The notes below the pieces were generated by a model. It was not told the DNA's origin and did no database searches. It was given only the letters and a program-made list of their open reading frames with translations. A stretch of DNA of 12,584 bases from Opitutaceae bacterium (lineage in GTDB: Bacteria > Verrucomicrobiota > Verrucomicrobiia > Opitutales > Opitutaceae). Both the position numbers and the translations under genes were made by a program. The first letter of the stretch is position 1; each line of letters begins with the position of its first letter. The DNA lies in NCBI GenBank assembly GCA_025352845.1, contig JANXSC010000586.1:1-12584 (forward strand), written 5' to 3'. Shown here one piece after another: positions 6,041 through 12,584 of this stretch.

Positions 6041-7425
6041 TTATCGTCCTTTTGCGAGCGGTAGAAAATGTAGTTCACGAGAAAACTCAGCCCGAACACG
6101 CCGCTCAGGGTGCGAATGTTGCGCATCGCGCCAAACACCATCGTGAGCGGGCTTGCCCGCGGCTCCTCGACGCGCAGCAACAGCATGCAGCCGAGCAACG
6201 CGACCACCGGTTGCACGACGAAGCACGCGTGATGCACCGCGAGCGCGTTGGGCCAGCGCGCCAGTGCCCACGTCAGCACCTCGCCGCCCGTGATGGGGGC
6301 GATGGCCGCAACCAGCGAGGTCACCGCGAGGTTCACGCCGATGGCGAGATTCTTGGCTTCGAGGGGAATTAGTTTCAGCAGCAGCGTGAACTGCCCGAGG
6401 ATGAACCCCGCGCTCACCGCGCCGCCGAAAAGCCACATCCCGAAAAGCATATGGCGGTTTTCCGGCGTCAGAAAACACCAGAGAAAATTCTGCACCTGCC
6501 ACAGAATCAGCGAGACGGTCATCACGGACTTGTTGCCAAACCGATCGAGCATGCGGCCCCATGCGGGAAACGATAGCGCACCCGAAAGCTGCGCGAGCAT
6601 CGAGAGCAGGCTCACATCGAACGCCGACATCCCGAGCTGCTCAAACATGAACACGTGATAGAACGGTCCGAAGCAATTCGCGGCGAAAGACCACACCGCG
6701 CCAAACGCGATAAACCCGAGCAGCGAGCGCGAACCGAGCACGACGCCGAGCTGCGTGCGCAACGGCAGTGCGACCACCAGCGTCGCCTTTCGCGCCTGCG
6801 CGGGACTAATCCATTGCCAATACAGGGAGAACAACCGCATCACCACCGCGCCCGCGATGATCAGCTGAAAGGCGGGAATCGCGTAGGTCCAGTGCGCCAG
6901 CGCCCAGCCGGAAACGAAGAGAAACGTGAGCGTCGAAAATTGCAGGGTGCCGTTGCGCCGCCCGAAATATTTTCCCCGGATGCGATACGGCACCCAGTCT
7001 TGGATCCACGCGTTCCACGACACGCCCGCAATCGCCGCGAAACAACTCGTCGTGAGAAACCACGCGATCAGCCAGCGGCCGGCGGCCGCCGGATCGTCGC
7101 GCGGGACAAAATGCAGCAGCGCGCCGAAGGCAGCCCAGCAGAGCATGTGCAGCGCCGCCGCGCCGAGCATGACGATCTTGGGCGGGCGCCAGCGGGCGAG
7201 AAACGGCGCGACGAATATCTGCAGGAAATTTCCCAGGAATGGCAGCGCGCAGATGAGCCCGATGGTTGTTTTCGGCAGCGCAAACGCCTTGGTGAGCAGC
7301 GCGGTCAGAAACACGCTGACCGGGAGCGACATCGTCACGATGGGCATCGCCATGACACCCTCGGCCGTGCAAAGGCGGAGGGCGCGAAGGAGGTTGGCTT
7401 TGGCCGGGCGGGTGGTTGCGTTCAC
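6037..7425 (-). CDS. Major facilitator superfamily transporter
   Basis: A polytopic inner-membrane carrier of 462 residues with about twelve hydrophobic spans, starting at VMAMPIVTMSLPVSVFL and ending with a short basic/charged tail (YRSQKDDK). Features that support MFS are the cytoplasmic loop IRGKYFGRRNG in the N-terminal half and a motif-A-like GRMLDRFGNK in the C-terminal half. The substrate cannot be read from the sequence. I chose the GTG giving VNATTRPAK; the open frame to 7623 runs antisense through the divergent glycosylase and is basic and Arg-rich, so it is not real. The ATG at 7353 would cut into the first span. No Shine-Dalgarno precedes the GTG. The ATGA overlap with the sugar kinase suggests that the pair handles the same compound, probably a sugar. 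The start lies 26 bp from the divergent glycosylase start, so its promoter must overlap coding DNA. Confidence 0.88.
   Translation of the reverse strand: MNATTRPAKANLLRALRLCTAEGVMAMPIVTMSLPVSVFLTALLTKAFALPKTTIGLICALPFLGNFLQIFVAPFLARWRPPKIVMLGAAALHMLCWAAFGALLHFVPRDDPAAAGRWLIAWFLTTSCFAAIAGVSWNAWIQDWVPYRIRGKYFGRRNGTLQFSTLTFLFVSGWALAHWTYAIPAFQLIIAGAVVMRLFSLYWQWISPAQARKATLVVALPLRTQLGVVLGSRSLLGFIAFGAVWSFAANCFGPFYHVFMFEQLGMSAFDVSLLSMLAQLSGALSFPAWGRMLDRFGNKSVMTVSLILWQVQNFLWCFLTPENRHMLFGMWLFGGAVSAGFILGQFTLLLKLIPLEAKNLAIGVNLAVTSLVAAIAPITGGEVLTWALARWPNALAVHHACFVVQPVVALLGCMLLLRVEEPRASPLTMVFGAMRNIRTLSGVFGLSFLVNYIFYRSQKDDK
6047..6051 (-). promoter_or_regulatory. Shine-Dalgarno of the PfkB kinase
   Basis: AAGGA on the minus strand, 6 nt before the kinase ATG and inside the last codons of the MFS gene. 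Together with the ATGA overlap it fixes the kinase start and suggests coupled translation. Confidence 0.75.
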
Positions 7426-7433
7426 GGGCGGTC

Positions 7434-7443
7434 GATTCGAATC
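7434..7443. repeat. 10-bp perfect palindrome in the MFS/glycosylase divergent gap
   Basis: GATTCGAATC lies near the middle of the 26-bp gap between two divergent start codons. It is in the right place for a regulator site, but a 10-bp palindrome can occur by chance and nothing else supports a role. Confidence 0.3.
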
Positions 7444-7451
7444 AAAGACAG

Positions 7452-8048
7452 ATGGGGACGATTGTTGAAGCGAAACTATTGCAGCGGAAGCGGACAGTCG
7501 CGCTCGCGCGCTGGCTGCTCGGCAAACACCTCGTGCGCCGTTTCGCCGACGGTCGCGTGGAGGCGCGGATGATCGTCGAGACCGAGGCCTACGACGGTGA
7601 GCACGACCTCGCCTGCCACGCACGCTTCGGCCGCACCGCGCGCACAGAGGTCATGTATGCGGCCGGCGGCGTGTGGTATGTCTATCTCTGCTATGGGATC
7701 CACGAGATGTTGAATCTCGTCGTCGGGCCGGAGGGTTGGCCCGCCGCGGTTTTGATCCGTGGATTCGAAGGCGCGAGTGGTCCCGGGCGCGTGACGAAAG
7801 CACTCGCGATCGATCGAAAGCTCAACGGCAGGGAAGCAACGGCCGAAATCGCCGGCCTGTGGATTGAGGACCGGGGAGTGCGCGTGTCTCGGACTAGAGT
7901 GAACGCGACCCCGCGCGTCGGCGTGAACTACGCCGGGCCGGTGTGGGCGAAAAAACCGTGGCGGTTCATTTTTTCGCCGCCAACGAGTGCGCCACCGCAT
8001 CCTGCACCTCCGCGACCGAAATCGCGTCGAGCGTCGGCCCGTATCTGA
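7452..8048 (+). CDS. mpg: 3-methyladenine DNA glycosylase, AAG/MPG family
   Basis: Removes alkylated purines (3-methyladenine, 7-methylguanine, hypoxanthine and related lesions) from DNA as the first step of base excision repair. The 198-residue product has the AAG core. IVETEAYDGEHDLACH (41-56) contains the water-activating Glu45 and base-stacking Tyr47 and His56, matching human AAG Glu125, Tyr127 and His136. MYAAGGVWYVYLCYGIHEMLN (68-88) is the second conserved block, followed by GPGRVTKAL (110-118). The family core ends near RVGVNYAGPVWAKKPWRF (155-172). The last ~26 residues (Ser/Pro/Arg-rich) extend beyond the core into the antisense 3' end of the GT9 gene. The ATG at MGTIVEAKLL was chosen because the core begins soon after; 12 upstream in-frame residues would run into the MFS start. 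No clear Shine-Dalgarno. Confidence 0.94.
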   Translation: MGTIVEAKLLQRKRTVALARWLLGKHLVRRFADGRVEARMIVETEAYDGEHDLACHARFGRTARTEVMYAAGGVWYVYLCYGIHEMLNLVVGPEGWPAAVLIRGFEGASGPGRVTKALAIDRKLNGREATAEIAGLWIEDRGVRVSRTRVNATPRVGVNYAGPVWAKKPWRFIFSPPTSAPPHPAPPRPKSRRASARI

Positions 8049-8835
8049 GCACGCGCGCGCGTGGCGTCGGTGGCGCCCACATGGCGGGATCGGTCGGACC
8101 GAAAAGAAGAACACTTGGCATGCCGCACGCCGCGGCCAGGTGACTGATGCCGGAATCGTGGCCGAGGAACAGGCGGCACGCGGCCAATTTCGTCACGAGG
8201 GTTTCCAGCGGTTGATCGATCGCCAGTTCGACCGCGGATGGGAATGGCAAACCGCGCCAGAGGTCGGCTTCCGCCTCGCCGAGGATAACGCAGACTGGAC
8301 CTGGTAGCGTCGCGATCAAGGCGCGCCATTTTTCGGCCGGCCAATTTTTGTTGGGCGAGCCGCTGCCGGGATGCACAGCGATGCACTCGGTGGCGTGCGG
8401 GGATGCGAGTTGGAAACAGAAATCGTCGACCTCGATTCCCAGCGCGCGCAGTGGCGCGCAGTAGTGTGCGGCAGCCGGAGCGCGTTGCGGCCATGCGTCG
8501 GCGCTGAGAAATATCTGTCCGACGCGCATAGGAAATCGCCGCGCCAATTCTGCGTCGGTATCGGGCCAGAAGTTCAGGACCAAATCAAATTCGACGAGCC
8601 ACGCGGCAAACTCCGCTGGCAGCGCGTCCGCAGCGTAGAGTCCGCTCCACCGTGCCTCGTGTTGCGAGTGGACCGCGTCGAGTAGACCGTGCGAACGGGC
8701 GAGTTGTGCGGCGGTGGCGTTGCCAGCGAGCTCGATCCGGGCGTCCGGCCAGCGGCGGCGCAGCGCGGCGAGCGCGGGCAGCGTGACGATGAAGTCGCCC
8801 AGCGCGCCGCCTCTAAGGACGAGAATTTTTCGCAT
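7966..8835 (-). CDS. Glycosyltransferase family 9, ADP-heptose:LPS heptosyltransferase-like
   Basis: Expected to add heptose or a related sugar from an ADP-activated donor to lipopolysaccharide core on the cytoplasmic face of the inner membrane. The 289 residues begin MRKILVLRGGALGDFIVTLP, where Asp14 is equivalent to the catalytic Asp13 of E. coli WaaC. In the C-terminal half are VHPGSGSPNKNWPAEKW, the donor-binding LGHDSGISHLAAACGMPSVLL and FGPTDPAMW, all typical of GT9. The ATG at MRKIL was chosen because the in-frame residues before it (to 8922) are Pro/Arg-rich shadow sequence. Its start overlaps the end of the DUF3108 gene by 23 bp, so the two are probably one operon. Its end overlaps the convergent glycosylase by 83 bp. 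The exact acceptor, and whether the donor is really ADP-heptose, cannot be told from the sequence. Confidence 0.91.
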   Translation of the reverse strand: MRKILVLRGGALGDFIVTLPALAALRRRWPDARIELAGNATAAQLARSHGLLDAVHSQHEARWSGLYAADALPAEFAAWLVEFDLVLNFWPDTDAELARRFPMRVGQIFLSADAWPQRAPAAAHYCAPLRALGIEVDDFCFQLASPHATECIAVHPGSGSPNKNWPAEKWRALIATLPGPVCVILGEAEADLWRGLPFPSAVELAIDQPLETLVTKLAACRLFLGHDSGISHLAAACGMPSVLLFGPTDPAMWAPPTPRARVLRYGPTLDAISVAEVQDAVAHSLAAKK

Positions 8836-9640
8836 CCGACGGCGCCGGGATTTTCGCCGCGGCGGGCTTGCCCTCCGTCGCCCTGGCGGAGGGGGGCGCG
8901 TCGTAGCGCGTGAGGGTGGCAACGCCGGTGCCGAGCTTGAACTCGACCTCGAATTTCACGGGTAGCCGGCGCTCGTCCTGAGAAATCCAGACACGCGCGG
9001 TCGAACCGCGTTTGAACATTCCCTTCGGCGCCGTCTTGTCCATGCGCGGCTCCAGCACCAGGGCCTGAAAGGTGCCGAGTGAGGTGCGCACCTCCTCGGT
9101 GCGCACGGCGTGAATGGTCAGCTCGTAGAAATCGTCGTCGAACAGCACGAGCGCATCGCGTTTCTCGCCGGGCTTGAGATCCCACGATCGCGTTTGCACG
9201 AGGCTCATGATTAAATCCATCGGATCGCCGGCGGGCATGGTGAGTGCGCGCGGCGGGTCGATCGAACCGGGCACGGAATAATGCGCCTTGGCGGTGGCGT
9301 AGTCGAAGGTGACGGCGTGCTCGGATTTTTTGCTGCGCTGGGTGTTCGACTCCCTGAGTGCCAGCAGATGTCCGCTCGCGAGATCGAAGATCGATTCGGC
9401 CTTGGCATCAAAGGGCAGCAACATGCGCGCGAGGCCCCGCGTCTGCGTCGTCGTGGTGACGCGCAGCTGCGGGGTGATGCCGGTGGTGTCGTCGGCGGCG
9501 GTAAACTTTATTTCGCCTGCCCCGGGCAGGACCGCCCACGAAACCTTGTAGGTGAACGTCTCGCCTGCGCGCACCGCCAGCTTGGTCTCCCCCGCCAGTG
9601 GATGGGCGGCAAAAAGAAGCAGTGGCAGGATCAGGCGCAT
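8813..9640 (-). CDS. Exported DUF3108 domain protein
   Basis: A 275-residue secreted or periplasmic protein of unknown biochemical role. Residues 1-16 (MRLILPLLLFAAHPLA) form a signal peptide, with probable cleavage before GET. The mature part has the DUF3108 pattern: an opening β-strand region (AGETFTYKVSWAVLPGAGEIKF), DPMDLIMSLVQTRSWDLKPGEK in the middle, then GTFQALVLEPRM and the closing VWISQDERRLPVKFEVEFKLGTGVATLTRY. The last ~25 residues are a Pro/Ala/Lys-rich tail. The start was set at the signal peptide; the open frame continues to 9922 through the TPR wreck and has no coding character. It overlaps the GT9 gene, which points to a shared envelope or LPS-related context, although the family has no firm function. 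No Shine-Dalgarno. Confidence 0.89.
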   Translation of the reverse strand: MRLILPLLLFAAHPLAGETKLAVRAGETFTYKVSWAVLPGAGEIKFTAADDTTGITPQLRVTTTTQTRGLARMLLPFDAKAESIFDLASGHLLALRESNTQRSKKSEHAVTFDYATAKAHYSVPGSIDPPRALTMPAGDPMDLIMSLVQTRSWDLKPGEKRDALVLFDDDFYELTIHAVRTEEVRTSLGTFQALVLEPRMDKTAPKGMFKRGSTARVWISQDERRLPVKFEVEFKLGTGVATLTRYDAPPSARATEGKPAAAKIPAPSDAKNSRP

Positions 9641-9767
9641 GGCGAGCGCGGAGAAAAGGCGGTTGGCCGCCTGAGGGCGATGCCGAATTGGCCGGAAGGC
9701 GAAAACGCGGGTTGGCTGGCGCGGGCGGCGGCGAACGCGTGCGAAGCCGTAGCGGTGGGCACGCGAT

Positions 9768-10201
9768 TCAACGCTTGGCGGCTTCGAGAGAGGTGAGCAG
9801 ATCGGGAGCTTGCTTGGTTTTCTCGTGCTCCGGGCCGAAGGCCCGTTCGGCGGCCTCGACGCTTGGGCGGGCGTTGGCCGCGGCGGAGGTAATTTCGCCC
9901 AGACCCTGCTGTGACCAAGCAAGCCAGCAGGGCCGCGCGGTGTTCCTCGCAGCGTCTCCCTCGTTTTTTAGCGCAAGGGTCAACGCGCGTTGCACGAGCG
10001 TCATGGCCTCGCGAATCGGCGCTGCTCGCAAAACAGTGAACCGAGGTTGTGGAGCGAAATCGCGACGTGGGGTGATCCGGCCCGAGGGATCTTTCGCAGA
10101 GGGCGAGGCTGTGGCGATATCGCGGCTCGGCTAGGGCCTCCAGCAGCGGAAGTTTGATGTCTGCCGTGACCGGCGCAGAGGAAAACTTTGGGGCTCGGCA
10201 T
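9768..10201 (-). pseudogene. Frameshifted remnant of a tetratricopeptide-repeat protein
   Basis: No intact gene fills 9641-10233; 9641-9767 shows nothing recognisable. On the minus strand, TPR-like segments continue one after another in three different frames. First is LLEALAEPRYRHSLALCERS then LGPDHP (about 10150-10070); then HVAISLHNLGSLFCEQRRF (about 10068-10013); then EAMTLVQRALTLALKNEG and AERAFGPEHEKTKQ (about 10011-9790), ending at a TGA at 9768. The phrases match the TPR_10/TPR_12 style, in which ALxxREKxLGPDHPxVAxSLxNLAxLL repeats. The first switch is at a CCCC run (10072-10069) and the second near 10012; both look like loss of one base. The left boundary of the original gene is unclear; an ATG at 10201 preceded by a C-rich leader is a possible old start. 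Decay is the simplest reading, though a sequencing error at the homopolymer could explain the first switch. Confidence 0.62.
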
Positions 10202-10233
10202 GGGGCGGCGGCGGGAGGGAGCGGGTGCGAAAG

Positions 10234-10926
10234 TCAGGAAGCACGAAGTTCGCCAGCGCGCGTGCGGTCCGCGGTCGGCGGCGGGGCGAAGATGCGCGAC
10301 GGTGCAATTGCCCAGAGTTGCTCGCCGGGGGCGAGGCGGTCGTTCCACGGCGTGCCGGCGGCCCACGGGGAAAACGCGGGGAGGACGAGGCGCGTGGGGC
10401 CGGCGACGAGCGCGGGCAGTTTGAGCCGTGTGCCCGCGCCGTCGTGAAAACTCGCGGCGGGGTGGTGGTGGCCGATGATTTCGAGGCAGCCGGCGGGCGG
10501 GGTGAGAGCGCGATCGCCGTGGTGAAAAAAATACGGCCCGCGCGTGAGCGAGGCGACGCTCGCTTGGGCGGGACGCCACCGGCGGTCGTGATTTCCAGCG
10601 ATGAGCGTGACGGGGATTTTCGTTTCGTGCAGAAACGCCTCGGCGCGCGCGCCGCCCTCGGCGGCGTGGACGGTGTCGCCCACCCAGACCATTTCGGCGG
10701 GCGCATAGTCGGCGAGAAGCGAGTGCAGGCGCTGCGCGATGTCGTCGTCGCCCCAGCTCGGCAGAAGATTGCCGCGGGCGTGGTGACTAGCGGAGTAGCC
10801 CCAGTGCAAATCGGCGACCGCGAGCAATCGCTCGGCGGCGAACCACAGCGCGAGCCGCGAGTCGAGCCAGAGGCCGGCGCGGACTTCGGTGCGGACGGGG
10901 GACGAGAGTTTAGGCAACGGGCGCAT
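10234..10926 (-). CDS. pdeM: Ligase-associated DNA damage response endonuclease PdeM (metallophosphoesterase)
   Basis: A calcineurin-fold, Mn-dependent phosphodiesterase whose characterised relatives cut DNA and are encoded with an ATP-dependent ligase, an Lhr helicase and an MBL exonuclease. In the 230-residue product the metal ligand motifs are in order: ADLHWGYSASH (Asp39, His41), VWVGDTVHA (Asp84), AGNHDRR (Asn113, His114... in the GNHD block 111-114) and GHHHPAAS (152-156). The region upstream of the first motif (LWFAAERLLAVADLHWGY) also fits PdeM. I chose the ATG giving MRPLPKL, which overlaps the helicase stop by 17 bp; an ATG 54 nt further upstream gives 248 residues and cannot be excluded. 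No Shine-Dalgarno before either, so coupling to the helicase is likely. The C-terminal ~15 residues are Pro/Thr/Arg-rich. Confidence 0.9.
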   Translation of the reverse strand: MRPLPKLSSPVRTEVRAGLWLDSRLALWFAAERLLAVADLHWGYSASHHARGNLLPSWGDDDIAQRLHSLLADYAPAEMVWVGDTVHAAEGGARAEAFLHETKIPVTLIAGNHDRRWRPAQASVASLTRGPYFFHHGDRALTPPAGCLEIIGHHHPAASFHDGAGTRLKLPALVAGPTRLVLPAFSPWAAGTPWNDRLAPGEQLWAIAPSRIFAPPPTADRTRAGELRAS

Positions 10927-12584
10927 GAGACTCGGCACTGACGTTGCCAGAGCCGGAGGTGAGTGCTCCATACATTTCATGATAGAGGCGCTCGATCGTC
11001 GTCTCGGGATCTTCGAGCGTCATCGTCTCCTTGATTTTGCTCACGTAGATGCCGAAGGAAAACAGGCTCACGCGCGCGGTCTCGCGGAAACGCCACGGCA
11101 CCGCGGCGGCCTCGTCGAGGAAGGCCAGCGCGCGCGGCAAATCCAAAAAACGCAGCGTCGCCTCCGCGTAGGCCTCCGCGAGGAGCGGGTGGTCGGGCTC
11201 GTGGCGGCGCAGCACCTCGAAAATAATTTCCGAGCTCCATTGCAGCGCCCGCGCGCCGCGCTCCTCGCCGCGCACCCGCCGCGGGACCATGAGGCCGGTC
11301 TGGGCGACGCCGCGGAACTGCCACTTCACGAGATTGCTCTCGGCGAGCGCGGTGCGCAGCGCCTCCTCGGCCCCGGCGCGGTGGAAGAGCGGGCGCAACT
11401 CGGCGAGCGACATGGCCTGAAACGGTTTCACCGAGAGGAGGAACCCGTAGTCGTCGATCGTCACGAGCGCATTGCCGCCCTTGGTTTCCTGCACGCGCTG
11501 GGCGACGATGCGCGAGAGCGCGTCGTTGGCGGAGCGGCCAATCAACGAGTGGAAAAAATAATTGAGCAGGCCGCGGTGCGCGAAGCGCTCGACGAGCACG
11601 AAGTCGCGCGTTGGAATTTCGGAGACGCGCGCCTGCAGCGCGAAGTGCGCGAGGAGGGCGCGGATGTTGGCGGGCGAAAGCGAGTATTCCGCGGCGAGCC
11701 ACTCCGCGGCGGGCGCGGGATTTGCGGGATCGGGATTCAGCCGGTGAGCGACTTCGGTGCGCAGCCGGCCGACCTCGGCGGCGAGACCGGAGGCGAGCGG
11801 CATCTTGTTCGCATTCCAGCGCGGGACGGTGGGCAGCGAACTCTCCGCGGCGGCGACCTTCGCGGTGAGGAAACGCGTTTCGACGAGGCGCACGCAGCGG
11901 CCGTTGAGCACAAACACATCGCCGGGGCGCAGGCCCTTCGCGAACGACTCTTCCACCTGCCCGAGATTTTTCCGGCCGAGACGCACCTGCACCATGCTCT
12001 CGGAGGCGATGGTGCCGATGTTCTGGTAGAAATCGCGGGCGACGCGCGGCGAGGCGAGCACGAGCCGGCCGCCTTCATCGAGATGAACCTTGCCGAAGAC
12101 GGCGCGATAATTTTTTTCCAGCGAAACTCCGCCGCCCGCCAGGTAGCGCAGCACGCGGTCGAAAAACGCGCGGCCCAGGTCGCGAAACGGATGGCTGCGG
12201 CGCACGAGGGCGAACGCCTCGTCGGGCGTGACGCTGCCAAAGATCGCGAGGCCCACCAGCGTCTGCGCGAGGACGTCGAGCGGGTTGTCGTGGAACTTCA
12301 CCGGCTCGAGCGTGCGCCGCTCCATCATGCGCGCGGTGACGGCGCACTCGGCGAGATCGTTGATGTTGCTCGCGACGAGGATGCCGTGGCTGGTCTCGCC
12401 CATCGAGTGGCCGGAGCGGCCGATGCGCTGGAGCGCGCGGGCCACGCCCTTCGGTGCGGAGATCATCACAACGGTGTCGATCGAGCCGATGTCGATGCCC
12501 AGTTCGAGCGACGTGGAGCAGACGACGGCGCGCAGCTCGCCGCGCTTGAGGCGATCCTCGACCTCGAGGCGCACGGTGCGGTCG
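10910..12584 (-). CDS. Ligase-associated DNA damage response DEXH-box helicase (Lhr-type), C-terminal part
   Basis: An ATP-dependent 3'-5' helicase of the Lhr core family thought to act in DNA repair with the linked nuclease and ligase. The visible 557 residues begin inside the second RecA-like domain with VCSTSLELGIDIG (motif V), then ALQRIGRSGHSMGETSHG (motif VI with the arginine fingers). They continue through the winged-helix and Lhr-specific C-terminal region (for example VFVLNGRCVRLVETRFL, FAHRGLLNYFFHSLIGRSA and DDYGFLLSVKPFQAM). The frame is open to the right window edge, so the N-terminal RecA domain with motifs I-III (about 250-300 residues) lies outside; the GTG near 12574 is internal, not a start. 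The 3' end overlaps pdeM by 17 bp. Gene order helicase-pdeM on one strand is that of the ligase-associated repair set. Confidence 0.95.
   Translation of the reverse strand, partial: DRTVRLEVEDRLKRGELRAVVCSTSLELGIDIGSIDTVVMISAPKGVARALQRIGRSGHSMGETSHGILVASNINDLAECAVTARMMERRTLEPVKFHDNPLDVLAQTLVGLAIFGSVTPDEAFALVRRSHPFRDLGRAFFDRVLRYLAGGGVSLEKNYRAVFGKVHLDEGGRLVLASPRVARDFYQNIGTIASESMVQVRLGRKNLGQVEESFAKGLRPGDVFVLNGRCVRLVETRFLTAKVAAAESSLPTVPRWNANKMPLASGLAAEVGRLRTEVAHRLNPDPANPAPAAEWLAAEYSLSPANIRALLAHFALQARVSEIPTRDFVLVERFAHRGLLNYFFHSLIGRSANDALSRIVAQRVQETKGGNALVTIDDYGFLLSVKPFQAMSLAELRPLFHRAGAEEALRTALAESNLVKWQFRGVAQTGLMVPRRVRGEERGARALQWSSEIIFEVLRRHEPDHPLLAEAYAEATLRFLDLPRALAFLDEAAAVPWRFRETARVSLFSFGIYVSKIKETMTLEDPETTIERLYHEMYGALTSGSGNVSAESHAPVA

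Noticed and set aside
5048..6064. 338-codon open frame on the plus strand opposite the PfkB kinase
   Set aside because: Arg/Ala/Glu-rich antisense shadow; all kinase motifs are on the minus strand.
6655..7572. 305-codon open frame on the plus strand opposite the MFS gene
   Set aside because: Very Arg/Gln/His-rich antisense of hydrophobic codons; typical shadow of a membrane protein gene.
7426..7623. Extension of the MFS protein to an upstream start
   Set aside because: It would lie antisense over the glycosylase N-terminus and is Arg-rich; the first membrane span starts soon after the GTG at 7425.
9641..9922. 94-residue extension of the DUF3108 protein
   Set aside because: It would bury a good signal peptide inside the protein and runs through the TPR wreck in a different frame.
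10001..10579. 192-codon minus-strand frame over the pdeM 3' end and TPR wreck
   Set aside because: Its first part is a wrong-frame reading of pdeM; only its last ~25 residues (HVAISLHNLGS region) are genuine, and they belong to the TPR remnant.
1..12584. Search by eye for CRISPR arrays, tRNA or rRNA genes, insertion sequence ends and phage genes
   Set aside because: No regularly spaced repeats, no transposase or integrase-like protein and no tRNA-like segment were seen; the window is ordinary chromosome.

Overview
This is a high-GC bacterial chromosome segment with densely packed genes on both strands and almost no non-coding DNA. It holds mostly housekeeping genes and no phage, IS element, CRISPR array, tRNA or rRNA that I can see. 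The style of the L27 and L21 proteins, the ScpB N-terminus, the MFS subgroup carrying an IRGKYFGRRN loop, and the rarity of Shine-Dalgarno sequences all suggest Verrucomicrobia, most likely an Opitutaceae-like lineage. That placement is inference from protein flavour, not a database match.

Layout. 61-1764 (-) is ilvD, for branched-chain amino acid synthesis. A 226-bp divergent gap, part of it a purine/pyrimidine-skewed tract, separates it from scpB (+) and pheA (+), which are 1 nt apart. These run convergently into a small coiled-coil/single-membrane-span protein (-). Next comes the ribosomal pair rplU-rpmA (-), which ends in a textbook intrinsic terminator at 4353-4379. Upstream on the same strand are a PfkB-family sugar kinase and an MFS transporter, joined by an ATGA stop/start overlap that suggests transport and phosphorylation of one substrate.

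A 26-bp gap holding a 10-bp palindrome separates the transporter from a divergent 3-methyladenine DNA glycosylase (+). The 3' end of that gene overlaps a GT9 heptosyltransferase-like gene (-) by 83 bp. The GT9 gene overlaps an exported DUF3108 protein (-), so these two probably form an envelope-related unit. The stretch 9768-10201 (-) is the wreck of a tetratricopeptide-repeat gene, with two single-base frame losses visible in the preserved reading frames.

The right end (10234-12584, -) holds pdeM and the C-terminal two thirds of an Lhr-type DEXH helicase, overlapping by 17 bp. In other bacteria these two belong to the ligase-associated DNA damage response set, usually with an ATP-dependent DNA ligase and an MBL-fold exonuclease, which may lie beyond the right edge.

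I found no convincing new defence or mobile system. The points most worth a second look are the kinase/transporter pair with altered kinase motifs, the TPR gene wreck, the long convergent overlap, the C/T-rich leaders that stand where a ribosome binding site would be expected, and the internal insertion in ScpB.
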